This document shows positions 8,832 to 15,400 of a stretch of DNA of 34,483 nucleotides, in pieces (positions within the stretch are counted from its first letter, which is position 1; the number at the start of each line of letters is the position of its first letter). Under the pieces are notes generated by a model that worked only from the letters and a program-made list of their open reading frames with translations, made no database searches and was not told where the DNA came from. Both the position numbers and the translations under genes were made by a program. Origin of the DNA: an uncultured Oscillospiraceae bacterium (GTDB taxonomy: Bacteria; Bacillota; Clostridia; UBA1212; SIG427); the NCBI GenBank assembly GCA_902465325.1, contig CABQMV010000004.1, positions 1 to 34,483 on the forward strand, given 5' to 3'.

Positions 8832-9556
8832 AAATAAACGACCCTTCCCACCGTTGCCTGAGGGGAAACGGTTACTTCCTTTTTACAAAATATTTCTTCT
8901 ATTACACAGCCCGGGCCAATGCTGGCCTTGCGGCAGTACAGGCTCTTTATTTTTGTGTAGCTGATATTGGCCTTGTCACAGTCTACATGGGTACAAGACA
9001 GCAGATAGTCAGGCGCTTCCTGCGCAGCCGCCCCTAAGGCTGTCTTTTTGACAATAAGCGTATCCGCAATGATTTCGTCTGCATAGGATTTCAAGGCCGT
9101 ACTGAAAATCAGCTTTTGTGTCCGGATGCTTCCCTCTACCCACAGGGAACCCATAACCGATATTTTTTCTGAGCGCAGCTTGCCTATACAGGAAAATTCA
9201 CCGCCTACATCCAGTTCGTAGATTTTAGCGGAGGACCGACAGGATACCGCGCCATAAGCGGCCAAGGATTCTGCGTTGATCTTGCCGCACACCTTGAGTC
9301 TGCCGCCTACCTCGGCGCTGTCCACCACAAAGGAATATCTGCACTCCAGACGTCCCTCTATGCTGATTCTGTCGCAGGTGACCAGGCCCCGGACCTCGGC
9401 GCTGCCGGGAATCTCAATGTGATCTGCCTCCAGATCCTCTGTCAGCAGGGCTGTACCGGTAACACACAGATCATGCGTTACCAGATCCTCCTCATAGATC
9501 TGTATTCCGTCAATAATCAGTCCGTTAAAATCTTCTCTCTGCTCCTTCGTCAGCAT
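8828..9556 (-). CDS. bactofilin-like / polymer-forming beta-repeat protein
   Basis: The 242-residue protein is built from short beta repeats with regular valine, isoleucine and glycine (DLCVTGTALLTEDLEADHIE, then GRLKVCGKINAES, then GEFSCIGKLRSEKISVMGS). This is the right-handed beta-helix pattern of bactofilins and related polymer-forming proteins. It is cysteine-rich for the family, with about ten cysteines. It has no signal peptide, so it is predicted cytoplasmic. Bactofilins polymerise and recruit envelope enzymes to sites in the cell. It lies 5 nt after pepF and overlaps the GT-C gene by 4 nt, so it could scaffold the glycosylation machinery, but that is inference. Confidence 0.72.
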   Translation of the reverse strand: MLTKEQREDFNGLIIDGIQIYEEDLVTHDLCVTGTALLTEDLEADHIEIPGSAEVRGLVTCDRISIEGRLECRYSFVVDSAEVGGRLKVCGKINAESLAAYGAVSCRSSAKIYELDVGGEFSCIGKLRSEKISVMGSLWVEGSIRTQKLIFSTALKSYADEIIADTLIVKKTALGAAAQEAPDYLLSCTHVDCDKANISYTKIKSLYCRKASIGPGCVIEEIFCKKEVTVSPQATVGRVVYL

Positions 9557-9561
9557 GGGAC

Positions 9562-11355
9562 CTAAAACTCTCTTTCCAACAGCTCAATATGCTGCCGGAA
9601 TACATCTAACGCCTTTTGTACTGGCTGAGGTTTGGTCAAATCCACCCCGGCCCGCTTCAGCAGCATCAACGGATAGTCGCTGCCGCCGCTTTTAAGGAAA
9701 TCTCTGTATGCCTTTACCTTCTCCCGGCTGCCGGATAAAATCCCCTCTGACAGCGCCACAGCAGCAGAAAAGCCTGTGGCGTATTTATACACATAGAAGG
9801 AGGTATAAAAGTGGGGAATCCTGGACCATTCCAGTTGGATCTCCCGATCTACCATTACCGCCTTCCCAAAATATTCCTGATTTAAGGAGTAATACAGCTG
9901 ACAGAGGCCGTCGGCAGTAACAGCGCCGCTCTCCGCCAGTAGAGCGTGGGCCTTTTTCTCAAACTCTGCAAACATTACCTGACGGAAAACCGTGCCCCGA
10001 AACTCCTCCAGATAGTGATTCAGTAAATAAGCCTTCTCCTTTTTATCCTGCGCACGCTCCAGCATATAGTGAAACAACAGGTTTTCGTTTACCGTTGACG
10101 CCACCTCTGCCACAAAAATCCGATAGGCAGACTTAGAATAGGGCTGCGTCTGATTGCTGTAATAGGTGTGCATCGCATGGCCCAGTTCGTGGGCCAGAGT
10201 AAATACGTCGTTGATGGTCCCCTGCCAGTTCAGCAGCACATAGGGATGCGCACTGTAACAGCCCCAGGAATAGGCTCCAGAAGTTTTTCCCTGATTCTCA
10301 CACACATCAATCCAGCCGGAACGGTACGCATGCTGTATCATTTCCCCGTAGTCCTCTCCCAAAGGCGCCACAGCCTCTAGCACAATTTGCTGGGCCTCCT
10401 GATAGGTGTACTTCCTGGCAGGGACAGAAACGATAGGAGTATACAGGTCGTACATATGAAGGCTGGAAAGCCCCAAAGCTTTCTTTCTCAGCGTAAGATA
10501 CCGGGTGAGCAGTGCCAGATTCTGATGGACGGTATCAATCAAATTGTCGTAAACCCTGATGGGAACCTTGTCAGAAGAAAGACTTGCCTCCAGGCTACTT
10601 CCGAATTTTCTGGCAGCTGAATAGAATCGGTCAGTCTTGAGACTTCCTACATAACAGGCAGCCAGTGTATTTTTGTAGGCCCCGTAGGTTTTATATAAGG
10701 CTTTAAACGCACTTTTCCGCACAGACCGATCCTTACTCTCCAAAAAGGAGGTATACCGTCCTTTGGTGAGCTCTACCCGATTCCCCTGCTCGTCCCGGAT
10801 CGCCGGAAATTGAATATCCGCATTGTTAAACATGGTAAAGGCCTCGTCACCGGTCCCCGCGCAGTCCTGTGCCAGGGCCAGAAGCCGCTCTTCCTTTTCA
10901 GAAAGTACATGCTTTTTCTGACGAAACATTTCTTTAAAAGCAAAATCCCGATCCTGCAATGCCGGGCACTCTTCCATATACCGGTTCAGCTTTGCCTGGC
11001 CCGTCTTGAGAAGTTCCGGCTCAAAAAAGGCCAAAGAGGCCTGAATCTGCATCATCAGCATTTCTGTCCTGGCTGTCATCTCCTGATATTTACTGACGGT
11101 GTTGTCTTCATCTTTGCGCATTCTGGCATAAACGTACAGCTTCTCCAGTGTCAGGGATATCTTTTCTTCTAATTGGTAGAAGGCACACAGGGTCTCGGCA
11201 GATTCTGCCAGCCTTCCCCTGTACTCGGCAAGGGCGGGATACTGTTCAGAGATCCCGGCAAAATCTCTTTCCCACTCCTGATCTGTGGGATACATATCTT
11301 CAAGCTTCCATTTCAGCTTACTGTCAATCTCTTTCCGCAGCGGCAATTTTTCCAA
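9562..11355 (-). CDS. pepF: oligoendopeptidase F, M3 zinc metallopeptidase
   Basis: The 597-residue protein has the zinc motif HELGHAMH (H389, E390, H393) and the third ligand in VAEVASTVNE (E417). Its start, LPLRKEID, followed by WKLEDMYPTDQEW, is typical of PepF. The enzyme cleaves short peptides in the cytoplasm. I place the start at TTG 11355 because AGGAG (11365-11369) lies exactly 9 nt before it. The longer upstream frame would include the promoter. A promoter (TTGTAA, 16 nt, TACAAT) lies at 11401-11428. It is the first gene of the operon that continues into the bactofilin-like and glycosyltransferase genes. No functional link between PepF and glycosylation is known to me. Confidence 0.93.
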   Translation of the reverse strand: MEKLPLRKEIDSKLKWKLEDMYPTDQEWERDFAGISEQYPALAEYRGRLAESAETLCAFYQLEEKISLTLEKLYVYARMRKDEDNTVSKYQEMTARTEMLMMQIQASLAFFEPELLKTGQAKLNRYMEECPALQDRDFAFKEMFRQKKHVLSEKEERLLALAQDCAGTGDEAFTMFNNADIQFPAIRDEQGNRVELTKGRYTSFLESKDRSVRKSAFKALYKTYGAYKNTLAACYVGSLKTDRFYSAARKFGSSLEASLSSDKVPIRVYDNLIDTVHQNLALLTRYLTLRKKALGLSSLHMYDLYTPIVSVPARKYTYQEAQQIVLEAVAPLGEDYGEMIQHAYRSGWIDVCENQGKTSGAYSWGCYSAHPYVLLNWQGTINDVFTLAHELGHAMHTYYSNQTQPYSKSAYRIFVAEVASTVNENLLFHYMLERAQDKKEKAYLLNHYLEEFRGTVFRQVMFAEFEKKAHALLAESGAVTADGLCQLYYSLNQEYFGKAVMVDREIQLEWSRIPHFYTSFYVYKYATGFSAAVALSEGILSGSREKVKAYRDFLKSGGSDYPLMLLKRAGVDLTKPQPVQKALDVFRQHIELLEREF

Positions 11356-11400
11356 ATAACAACACTCCTTTGTTTTATTTAAGAAAAAAACGATAGTGTT

Positions 11401-11428
11401 ATTGTACCACAAAAAGGAAATTTTACAA
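11401..11428 (-). promoter_or_regulatory. promoter of the pepF-glycosylation operon
   Basis: On the minus strand, TTGTAA (11423-11428) and TACAAT (11401-11406) are 16 nt apart, about 45 nt ahead of the TTG start at 11355. Gene overlaps and gaps downstream suggest it serves five genes down to 3440. Confidence 0.6.
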
Positions 11429-11499
11429 CTTCTGCAGGAAGGAAAGCGGAAATAATAAAGTTTACAGCAGCGGAGGAAGAAACTGTACAGGCAATTGCC

Positions 11500-12261
11500 T
11501 CAGTCCTCCTTCAGACGATAGTTCATTCCTGTCCTTATGGCGTACGCTTCTGCCGCAGAGCCAGACAGTACAATTAATTGAAGATCATCAGGAAAAACGC
11601 TCAGACTATTTGAAGGAAAATTGGTAACACTAGCAGGAATTGCAATATTTTTACCAATAGGATGATAACCAAAAGCACTTGAATTTATGGTCTCTACAGA
11701 ATCCGGAATATAAAATACCTCCTCTGTTCTTCCCTCGGGATACACCCAAAGTACTTTCCCGTCTTTACTATACAGAGCCCCTTCTATGGAAGTATACTGC
11801 GTATTTCCCTCCGAAACGGAAATCACCTGTAAAGAACTGCATCGAAAAAAGGGATTGGTTTCAATGGTCTTTACTTTTGCCGGGATATATATAGAGGCCA
11901 ATCTGTAACACCGATAAAAAGCGCTTCCGCCTAGTACTTCTAAAGTTTCCGGCAGTGTAATGCTTTGCAGGCGAAGCTTCTGGTAGAAAGCCATTTGATC
12001 AATTTTTGTAACCGCTATGCCGTCAATGTAGTCCGGAATCACAAGGGATTCCGGATCTCCGTTATAGCCTTTAATAACAACCGTTCCGTCCTGAATATAG
12101 TAAGTAAAATTCTCGTATGTCCTTACCTCCCAGGGATTCGCTGTACCGGCAGGTTCCTTGCTGATTGGCACGTCAGTAGGGTTCGGTATATCAGACTCTG
12201 AGCAGCCGGGGATAAACAATAAAGCAACGGACAGTATTATCACAAACAATTTGTTTTTCAT
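11500..12261 (-). CDS. lipoprotein with BspA-type leucine-rich repeats (LRR_5)
   Basis: The 253-residue protein starts with a signal peptide ending LFIPGC (lipidated Cys20). After a short Pro/Thr-rich linker it carries repeats of the BspA/LRR_5 kind, such as LVIPDYIDGIAVTKIDQMAF, LQSITLPETLEVLGGSAFYR and FYIPDSVETINSSAFGY, with the usual IP...V..I...AF spacing. Such proteins sit on the cell surface and often mediate adhesion or sense substrates. Binding partners are not predictable. AGGAGG (12273-12278) lies 11 nt upstream of the ATG. A promoter at 12459-12488 would give a leader of about 190 nt that runs through decayed sequence. The gene is monocistronic and sits at the edge of the degraded islet. 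Confidence 0.85.
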   Translation of the reverse strand: MKNKLFVIILSVALLFIPGCSESDIPNPTDVPISKEPAGTANPWEVRTYENFTYYIQDGTVVIKGYNGDPESLVIPDYIDGIAVTKIDQMAFYQKLRLQSITLPETLEVLGGSAFYRCYRLASIYIPAKVKTIETNPFFRCSSLQVISVSEGNTQYTSIEGALYSKDGKVLWVYPEGRTEEVFYIPDSVETINSSAFGYHPIGKNIAIPASVTNFPSNSLSVFPDDLQLIVLSGSAAEAYAIRTGMNYRLKED

Positions 12262-12364
12262 ATAATTACGAACCTCCTATATTACCCAATAGCATATCAA
12301 CAAGCTCTTGTCTCGAATTCCATGTTCTTGCAGTTCCTGGATACACATTAAAAATTATACTTGT

Positions 12365-12405
12365 CCGCCGCTGCAATTGTACTTTGTTACCTCTCGGTAT
12401 ACATC
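12365..12405 (-). repeat. 41-bp repeat, copy A (partner at 13677-13717)
   Basis: This stretch matches 13677-13717 at 37 of 41 positions in the same orientation. In copy B it lies inside an open frame and encodes DVYREVTEYNYSGG. In copy A the same frame reads DVYREVTKYNCSGG and stops soon after, so it is the relic of a paralogous gene. It lies in the 329-nt gap between the BspA-like gene and the next pseudogene, in the leader of the BspA-like gene. Apart from the promoter at 12459, I see nothing else in that gap. Confidence 0.7.
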
Positions 12406-12458
12406 CCGTTTCTCCCGTCTCCGTCACGCTCTTTTGTCCATCAGTTCATCTATCTCAC

Positions 12459-12488
12459 ATTGTATATCCAGCGTATTATTGCTGTCAA
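12459..12488 (-). promoter_or_regulatory. promoter-like site upstream of the BspA-like lipoprotein
   Basis: On the minus strand, a perfect TTGACA (12483-12488) lies 18 nt from TACAAT (12459-12464). An overlapping TATACA gives a 16-nt spacer. The next intact gene downstream is the lipoprotein at 12261. Confidence 0.55.
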
Positions 12489-12590
12489 GAATTACATATA
12501 TTTGCTATGCACCAGCAAGTGTCATGTTTAGGTGACCAAATGCTGTTTCGTCAGGAATATTGCAGAAACCTATTAAGGGAATGAAATAGA

Positions 12591-13066
12591 CTACGATTGT
12601 AATTTTTGCATTACTTCTCTCTTATTTAAAGTTAAAAAGTATAGTTTCTTGAGATTATCCAAAATATATTTCTTTCTTTGGTAAATTGGCAGCAAGATTT
12701 TCTTTTCGAATTCCCTATCAAAGAATGGACGTAATTTGTCTTTGGTATACTCTTCATATTTAATTATGGAAGTCAAAAAATACCCTCCGTGATCTGTGTA
12801 TCTTTGACATTGTCAAAATTCCACCTTGAATATCGCTATCATAATAATTAGGCAATACCATTAAACGTTTATAGTCACCTATGCAATAAAAACAATTAAC
12901 ATAATAGATATTGCCGTAATTAGATTTTTGCAAATCTATTCCGCACAACACGTCTTCTCCTACCATATAAAAATATTTTTTTATTTCTTTGAACCCTTGT
13001 TTTTGAAATTCATTTTGCTATATTTTTCTCAATAAAGTTCAAGTTTAAGTGTAAATCCACTGCCAT
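12591..13066 (-). pseudogene. frameshifted DUF4304-like gene
   Basis: Three consecutive reading frames join into one protein of about 155 residues. It starts at ATG 13066 (MAVDLHLNLNFIEKNIA), shifts near 13010 into NEFQKQGFKEIKKYFYMVGE and IDLQKSNYGNIYYVN, then shifts again near 12805 into RYTDHGGYFLTSIIKYEEYT and ends at 12591. The phrase LQKSNYGNxYY and the overall size resemble DUF4304 proteins, a small family of unknown function. Both shifts lie in runs of A (on the coding strand). The N terminus overlaps a 26-codon frame ending YGSGFTLKLELY at 13029. The family call comes from memory of the motif, but the interruption is directly visible. Confidence 0.6.
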
Positions 13067-13140
13067 AAACCTTGTTATACTTTGGTAATTGCCAAATTCC
13101 GCTATGCATACCTTAGGGATTTATAGACTTTAAGAAGTAT

Positions 13141-13176
13141 TCTCCCATAGCCTCCTTTACAGGCGACTATGGGAGA
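13141..13176. repeat. perfect 10-bp hairpin
   Basis: TCTCCCATAG (13141-13150) pairs with CTATGGGAGA (13167-13176), and the loop contains a further CCT/AGG pairing. It follows the 94-residue gene on the minus strand and has no clear T-run on either side. The shape resembles subterminal hairpins at ends of IS200/IS605 elements, but no transposase gene is present. Confidence 0.6.
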
Positions 13177-13205
13177 CAAATAAGTTTTAGTCTGTAGTTT
13201 CAGTG

Positions 13206-13243
13206 ATATATGCAAGGTTTCTAACAATAAACTTTGCATATAT
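13206..13243. repeat. 15-bp inverted repeat with 8-nt loop
   Basis: ATATATGCAAGGTTT (13206-13220) and AAACTTTGCATATAT (13229-13243) pair at 14 of 15 positions. Together with the hairpin at 13141 it fills the 229-nt gene-free gap 13067-13295. It could be a terminator for the upstream minus-strand gene or the remains of a mobile-element end. Confidence 0.6.
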
Positions 13244-13295
13244 GTCAAATATTGTATTAATGTGTGTTTTAGTTAATCCTTGCCCCCCTTTTGCT

Positions 13296-13580
13296 TCATT
13301 GTAAACACGTCCTAACTGATGTCAACATATCTTCCAATCCATCAAATTCATGGTTTTCAATTATTTCACCATATTCAATTGCCAAAAGAACTTTTGTAGG
13401 TTTTTTAATCTTTATATCTACAAACTTCTCACGCAAATCAACAGATATAATTATTTTATAATCGTTGCTATTTATGAATGTATATGTGTAAACTATATTA
13501 CAATAATTACGATGTTTTAATTGAAACCCATTATTCAGCAGGATAGTAAAGTGTTTTAAAATTAAGTTGTTCATTTCCAT
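13296..13580 (-). CDS. small protein of unknown function, possibly immunity-type
   Basis: The 94-residue protein begins MEMNNLILKHFTILLNNGFQ and is rich in Asn, Ile and Lys. It alternates beta-prone stretches (IVYTYTFINS, YKIIISVDL, FVDIKI) with an acidic C-terminal helix. GGAG (13588-13591) lies 7 nt before the ATG, and the start overlaps the stop of the decayed frame at 13571, so coupling is possible. I do not recognise a family. Size, base composition and the broken neighbours fit a small immunity protein in an eroded toxin locus, but that is inference. It is the only frame in the islet that looks intact. Confidence 0.5.
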   Translation of the reverse strand: MEMNNLILKHFTILLNNGFQLKHRNYCNIVYTYTFINSNDYKIIISVDLREKFVDIKIKKPTKVLLAIEYGEIIENHEFDGLEDMLTSVRTCLQ

Positions 13581-13801
13581 ATTAAGTCTCCGGTTTCATC
13601 GTACAGCAGCCATATTCTGCAGCTCTCCATTTTTGAGTTGTCCAGATACCTAGAGATCTGAAAACCGATCAGCACACCGCCGCTGTAATTGTACTCCGTT
13701 ACCTCTCGATATACATCTACCACAGAAGTAATTTTATCCTTGCTGTTTTTGCTAGTAAAATATCCTTTTCCGTTAGAAGCTGTCTGGCCGTAGCGATCTC
13801 C
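13571..13801 (-). pseudogene. C-terminal remnant of an unidentified protein
   Basis: A 76-codon frame with no start codon or ribosome site runs from just after a TAG (13802-13804) to a TGA at 13571-13573. It reads GDRYGQTASNGKGYFTSK at its front and WLLYDETGDLIWK at its end, which looks like a true protein end. Its middle part contains the 41-bp repeat also found at 12365-12405. It appears to be the last quarter of a gene whose front part has been lost. No family is recognised. Confidence 0.55.
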
Positions 13802-13822
13802 CTAGACATACACAAAAAAACA

Positions 13823-14277
13823 TTAAATAAATTCTTTTAAAAAATTCCTATCCGCTTTTTTCCGGAATGGTTCTATATACACTTTTCTGTAACATTCCGG
13901 AAGTATAAAATGATGCTCTGCTAATTCTATAGGCAAGTTATGTACACTGTCAGCGGCAGCTTCCAGTATATCATAACGTTTCTGTTCATACAGATTAAGC
14001 ATAAACTGACATATTTCAGTGAGCATATCGTATATGTGGATTTCTTTTACCAAGCGAATATATGTATACTCATTATTAAAAAATGAAAATTCCCATACTT
14101 CTTTATCAATTCCCTCAATACCGGCAATCGCTTTTCTGATTTGGTTGGGTTCTGCACTGTCTTCCGCAAAAACCGCTAATACTTTCCTTAATACGATATC
14201 ATTTTATCCAATGCAGGATAATTACGTATAACAACAAAAACAGCATATATATCATACAGATCAAAATTATTTATCAT
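13823..14277 (-). pseudogene. small gene of about 150 codons with one frameshift
   Basis: A frame opens at ATG 14277 (MINNFDLYDIYAVFVVIRNY) and stops after 29 codons. Shifting frame at the A-run 14202-14205 restores NDIVLRKVLAVFAEDSAEPN, which continues without stops to KKADRNFLKEFI at 13823. One missing A would explain the break. The joined protein would be about 151 residues with alternating helices and a hydrophobic start, not recognised by me. It lies directly downstream of a toxin-like C-terminal remnant, which is where immunity genes sit. A sequencing error in the A-run is the alternative to a real mutation. Confidence 0.6.
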
Positions 14278-14283
14278 AGCGTC

Positions 14284-14361
14284 TCATCTCACTTTTACAT
14301 CAACTGCCCATCCCATTGTTCGAGCTAATTCAGTACGATGATTACCATCATAGAATCCCTT
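14284..14361 (-). pseudogene. orphan C terminus directly after rnc, toxin-like
   Basis: In the same frame as rnc, the 25 codons after the rnc stop read KGFYDGNHRTELARTMGW and end in a natural-looking VDVKVR stop at 14284. Phrases of the type DGNHRTELAR occur at the ends of some ParB-like or nuclease toxin domains. The fragment has no start or ribosome site. It is most simply the 3' end of a larger gene joined to rnc by a deletion or insertion. The next gene downstream (14277) would have been its neighbour. The toxin assignment is tentative. Confidence 0.4.
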
Positions 14362-15054
14362 TCAGAGCTTCTCCAGCATATCTTTAGCAGCCAGCTGCTC
14401 CGCTTCCTTCTTAGAGCGGCCCTTTCCAAAGGTGGACTGCTCACCGCACAAAAGCCGTGCAATATAGTAACGGTCGTGCTCCGGTCCCTCCGTACCGATA
14501 ATTTCATATACAGGCTTGATGCCCTGCTTTCCCATTTGCTCCTGCAAATTGGTTTTATAGTCAAAGGTCTTATACATTGCGGCAAATTCGTGAATATCTT
14601 TTTCACACTGCGACAGAATAAAGCGTCTGGCCGCCTCCATGCCGCCGTCCAGATAAATGGCCGCAATCAGGCTTTCAAAGGCGTCCGCCAAAATAGAGGG
14701 CTTCTCCCTGCCGCCGGTCCGCTCCTCTCCTACCCCAAGGTACAGAAAATCCATCAGACAAATCCGCCTGGCAAAGACTTCCAGAGAGCTTTCGCACACA
14801 ATAACAGACCGCAGCTTTGAAAGCCCCCCCTCCGGCATCCTGGTAAAATGCTCATACAGATAAGTACTTACCACCAGACTCAATACGGAATCCCCTAAAA
14901 ACTCCAGCCGCTGGTTGCTGGCTAAATGACTTTCCGACTTGGAAAACTTTTCATTGGAATAGGAGGTATGGGTCAGCGCCTGAGTCAATAGCCCAATATG
15001 ACGGAATGAATAGTCAATCTGTTTCTGAAGCCTGTCCGTATCCGGATGGAACAT
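14362..15054 (-). CDS. rnc: ribonuclease III
   Basis: The 230-residue protein has the RNase III signature NQRLEFLGDSVLSL at 47-60 with metal-binding E51 and D55. The second acidic cluster is in ADAFESLIAAIYLDGG. A double-stranded RNA-binding domain fills about 155-230. The enzyme cleaves duplex RNA in rRNA maturation and mRNA turnover. The start has a GAAAGGGG Shine-Dalgarno. It follows acpP, with a terminator hairpin between them. In most Firmicutes smc and ftsY come next, but here rnc ends against decayed foreign-looking sequence. Confidence 0.96.
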   Translation of the reverse strand: MFHPDTDRLQKQIDYSFRHIGLLTQALTHTSYSNEKFSKSESHLASNQRLEFLGDSVLSLVVSTYLYEHFTRMPEGGLSKLRSVIVCESSLEVFARRICLMDFLYLGVGEERTGGREKPSILADAFESLIAAIYLDGGMEAARRFILSQCEKDIHEFAAMYKTFDYKTNLQEQMGKQGIKPVYEIIGTEGPEHDRYYIARLLCGEQSTFGKGRSKKEAEQLAAKDMLEKL

Positions 15055-15079
15055 AAGAAATCCCCTTTCTCACTACAGC

Positions 15080-15114
15080 AAACAAAAGGCGGCCGCAATC
15101 ACTGCGCCGCCCTT
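15080..15114 (-). terminator. intrinsic terminator between acpP and rnc
   Basis: Read on the minus strand, GGCGGC (15106-15111) pairs with GCCGCC (15088-15093). An inner GCA/TGC pairing extends the stem, and a tail of TTTTGTTTG follows. It would stop most acpP transcripts and let some continue into rnc. Confidence 0.7.
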
Positions 15115-15128
15115 CATGCAAAATAAAA

Positions 15129-15356
15129 TTATTTCTGCAGATTTTTGATGTACTCAACCACATCATTTACTGTCGTAATCTGCTCTGCGGCATTGTCAGG
15201 AATTTCAATGTCAAATTCATCCTCCAAAGCCATGATAAGCTCAACCAGGTCAAGAGAATCTGCGCCCAGATCGTCCACAAAAGAGGCCTCAGCAGTAACT
15301 TCACTCTCTTCCACGCCTAACTGATCAACAATAATTTTTTTTACCTTTTCAAACAT
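15129..15356 (-). CDS. acpP: acyl carrier protein
   Basis: The 75-residue acidic protein has the phosphopantetheine site GADSLDLVEL (Ser34) and a typical ACP length. It carries growing acyl chains in fatty acid synthesis and donates them to PlsX. The ATG at 15356 has AAAGGAAG 6 nt upstream. A longer in-frame extension to 15404 lacks such a site. It follows plsX after 44 nt, and the terminator at 15080-15114 lies downstream. Confidence 0.97.
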   Translation of the reverse strand: MFEKVKKIIVDQLGVEESEVTAEASFVDDLGADSLDLVELIMALEDEFDIEIPDNAAEQITTVNDVVEYIKNLQK

Positions 15357-15400
15357 CTTAAACTTCCTTTCTTCGGCATTGCCGTATTTTAAATTTATAT

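Noticed and set aside
11489..11500. Perfect palindrome AGGCAATTGCCT at the end of the BspA-like gene
   Set aside because: It has no loop and no T-run, so it is not a terminator, and it lies downstream of a gene where an operator makes little sense.
13029..13109. 26-codon frame ending VYGSGFTLKLELY, possible toxin end
   Set aside because: It looks like a natural protein end, but it overlaps the start of the DUF4304-like gene in another frame and is preceded by a stop at once. Too short to call a gene.
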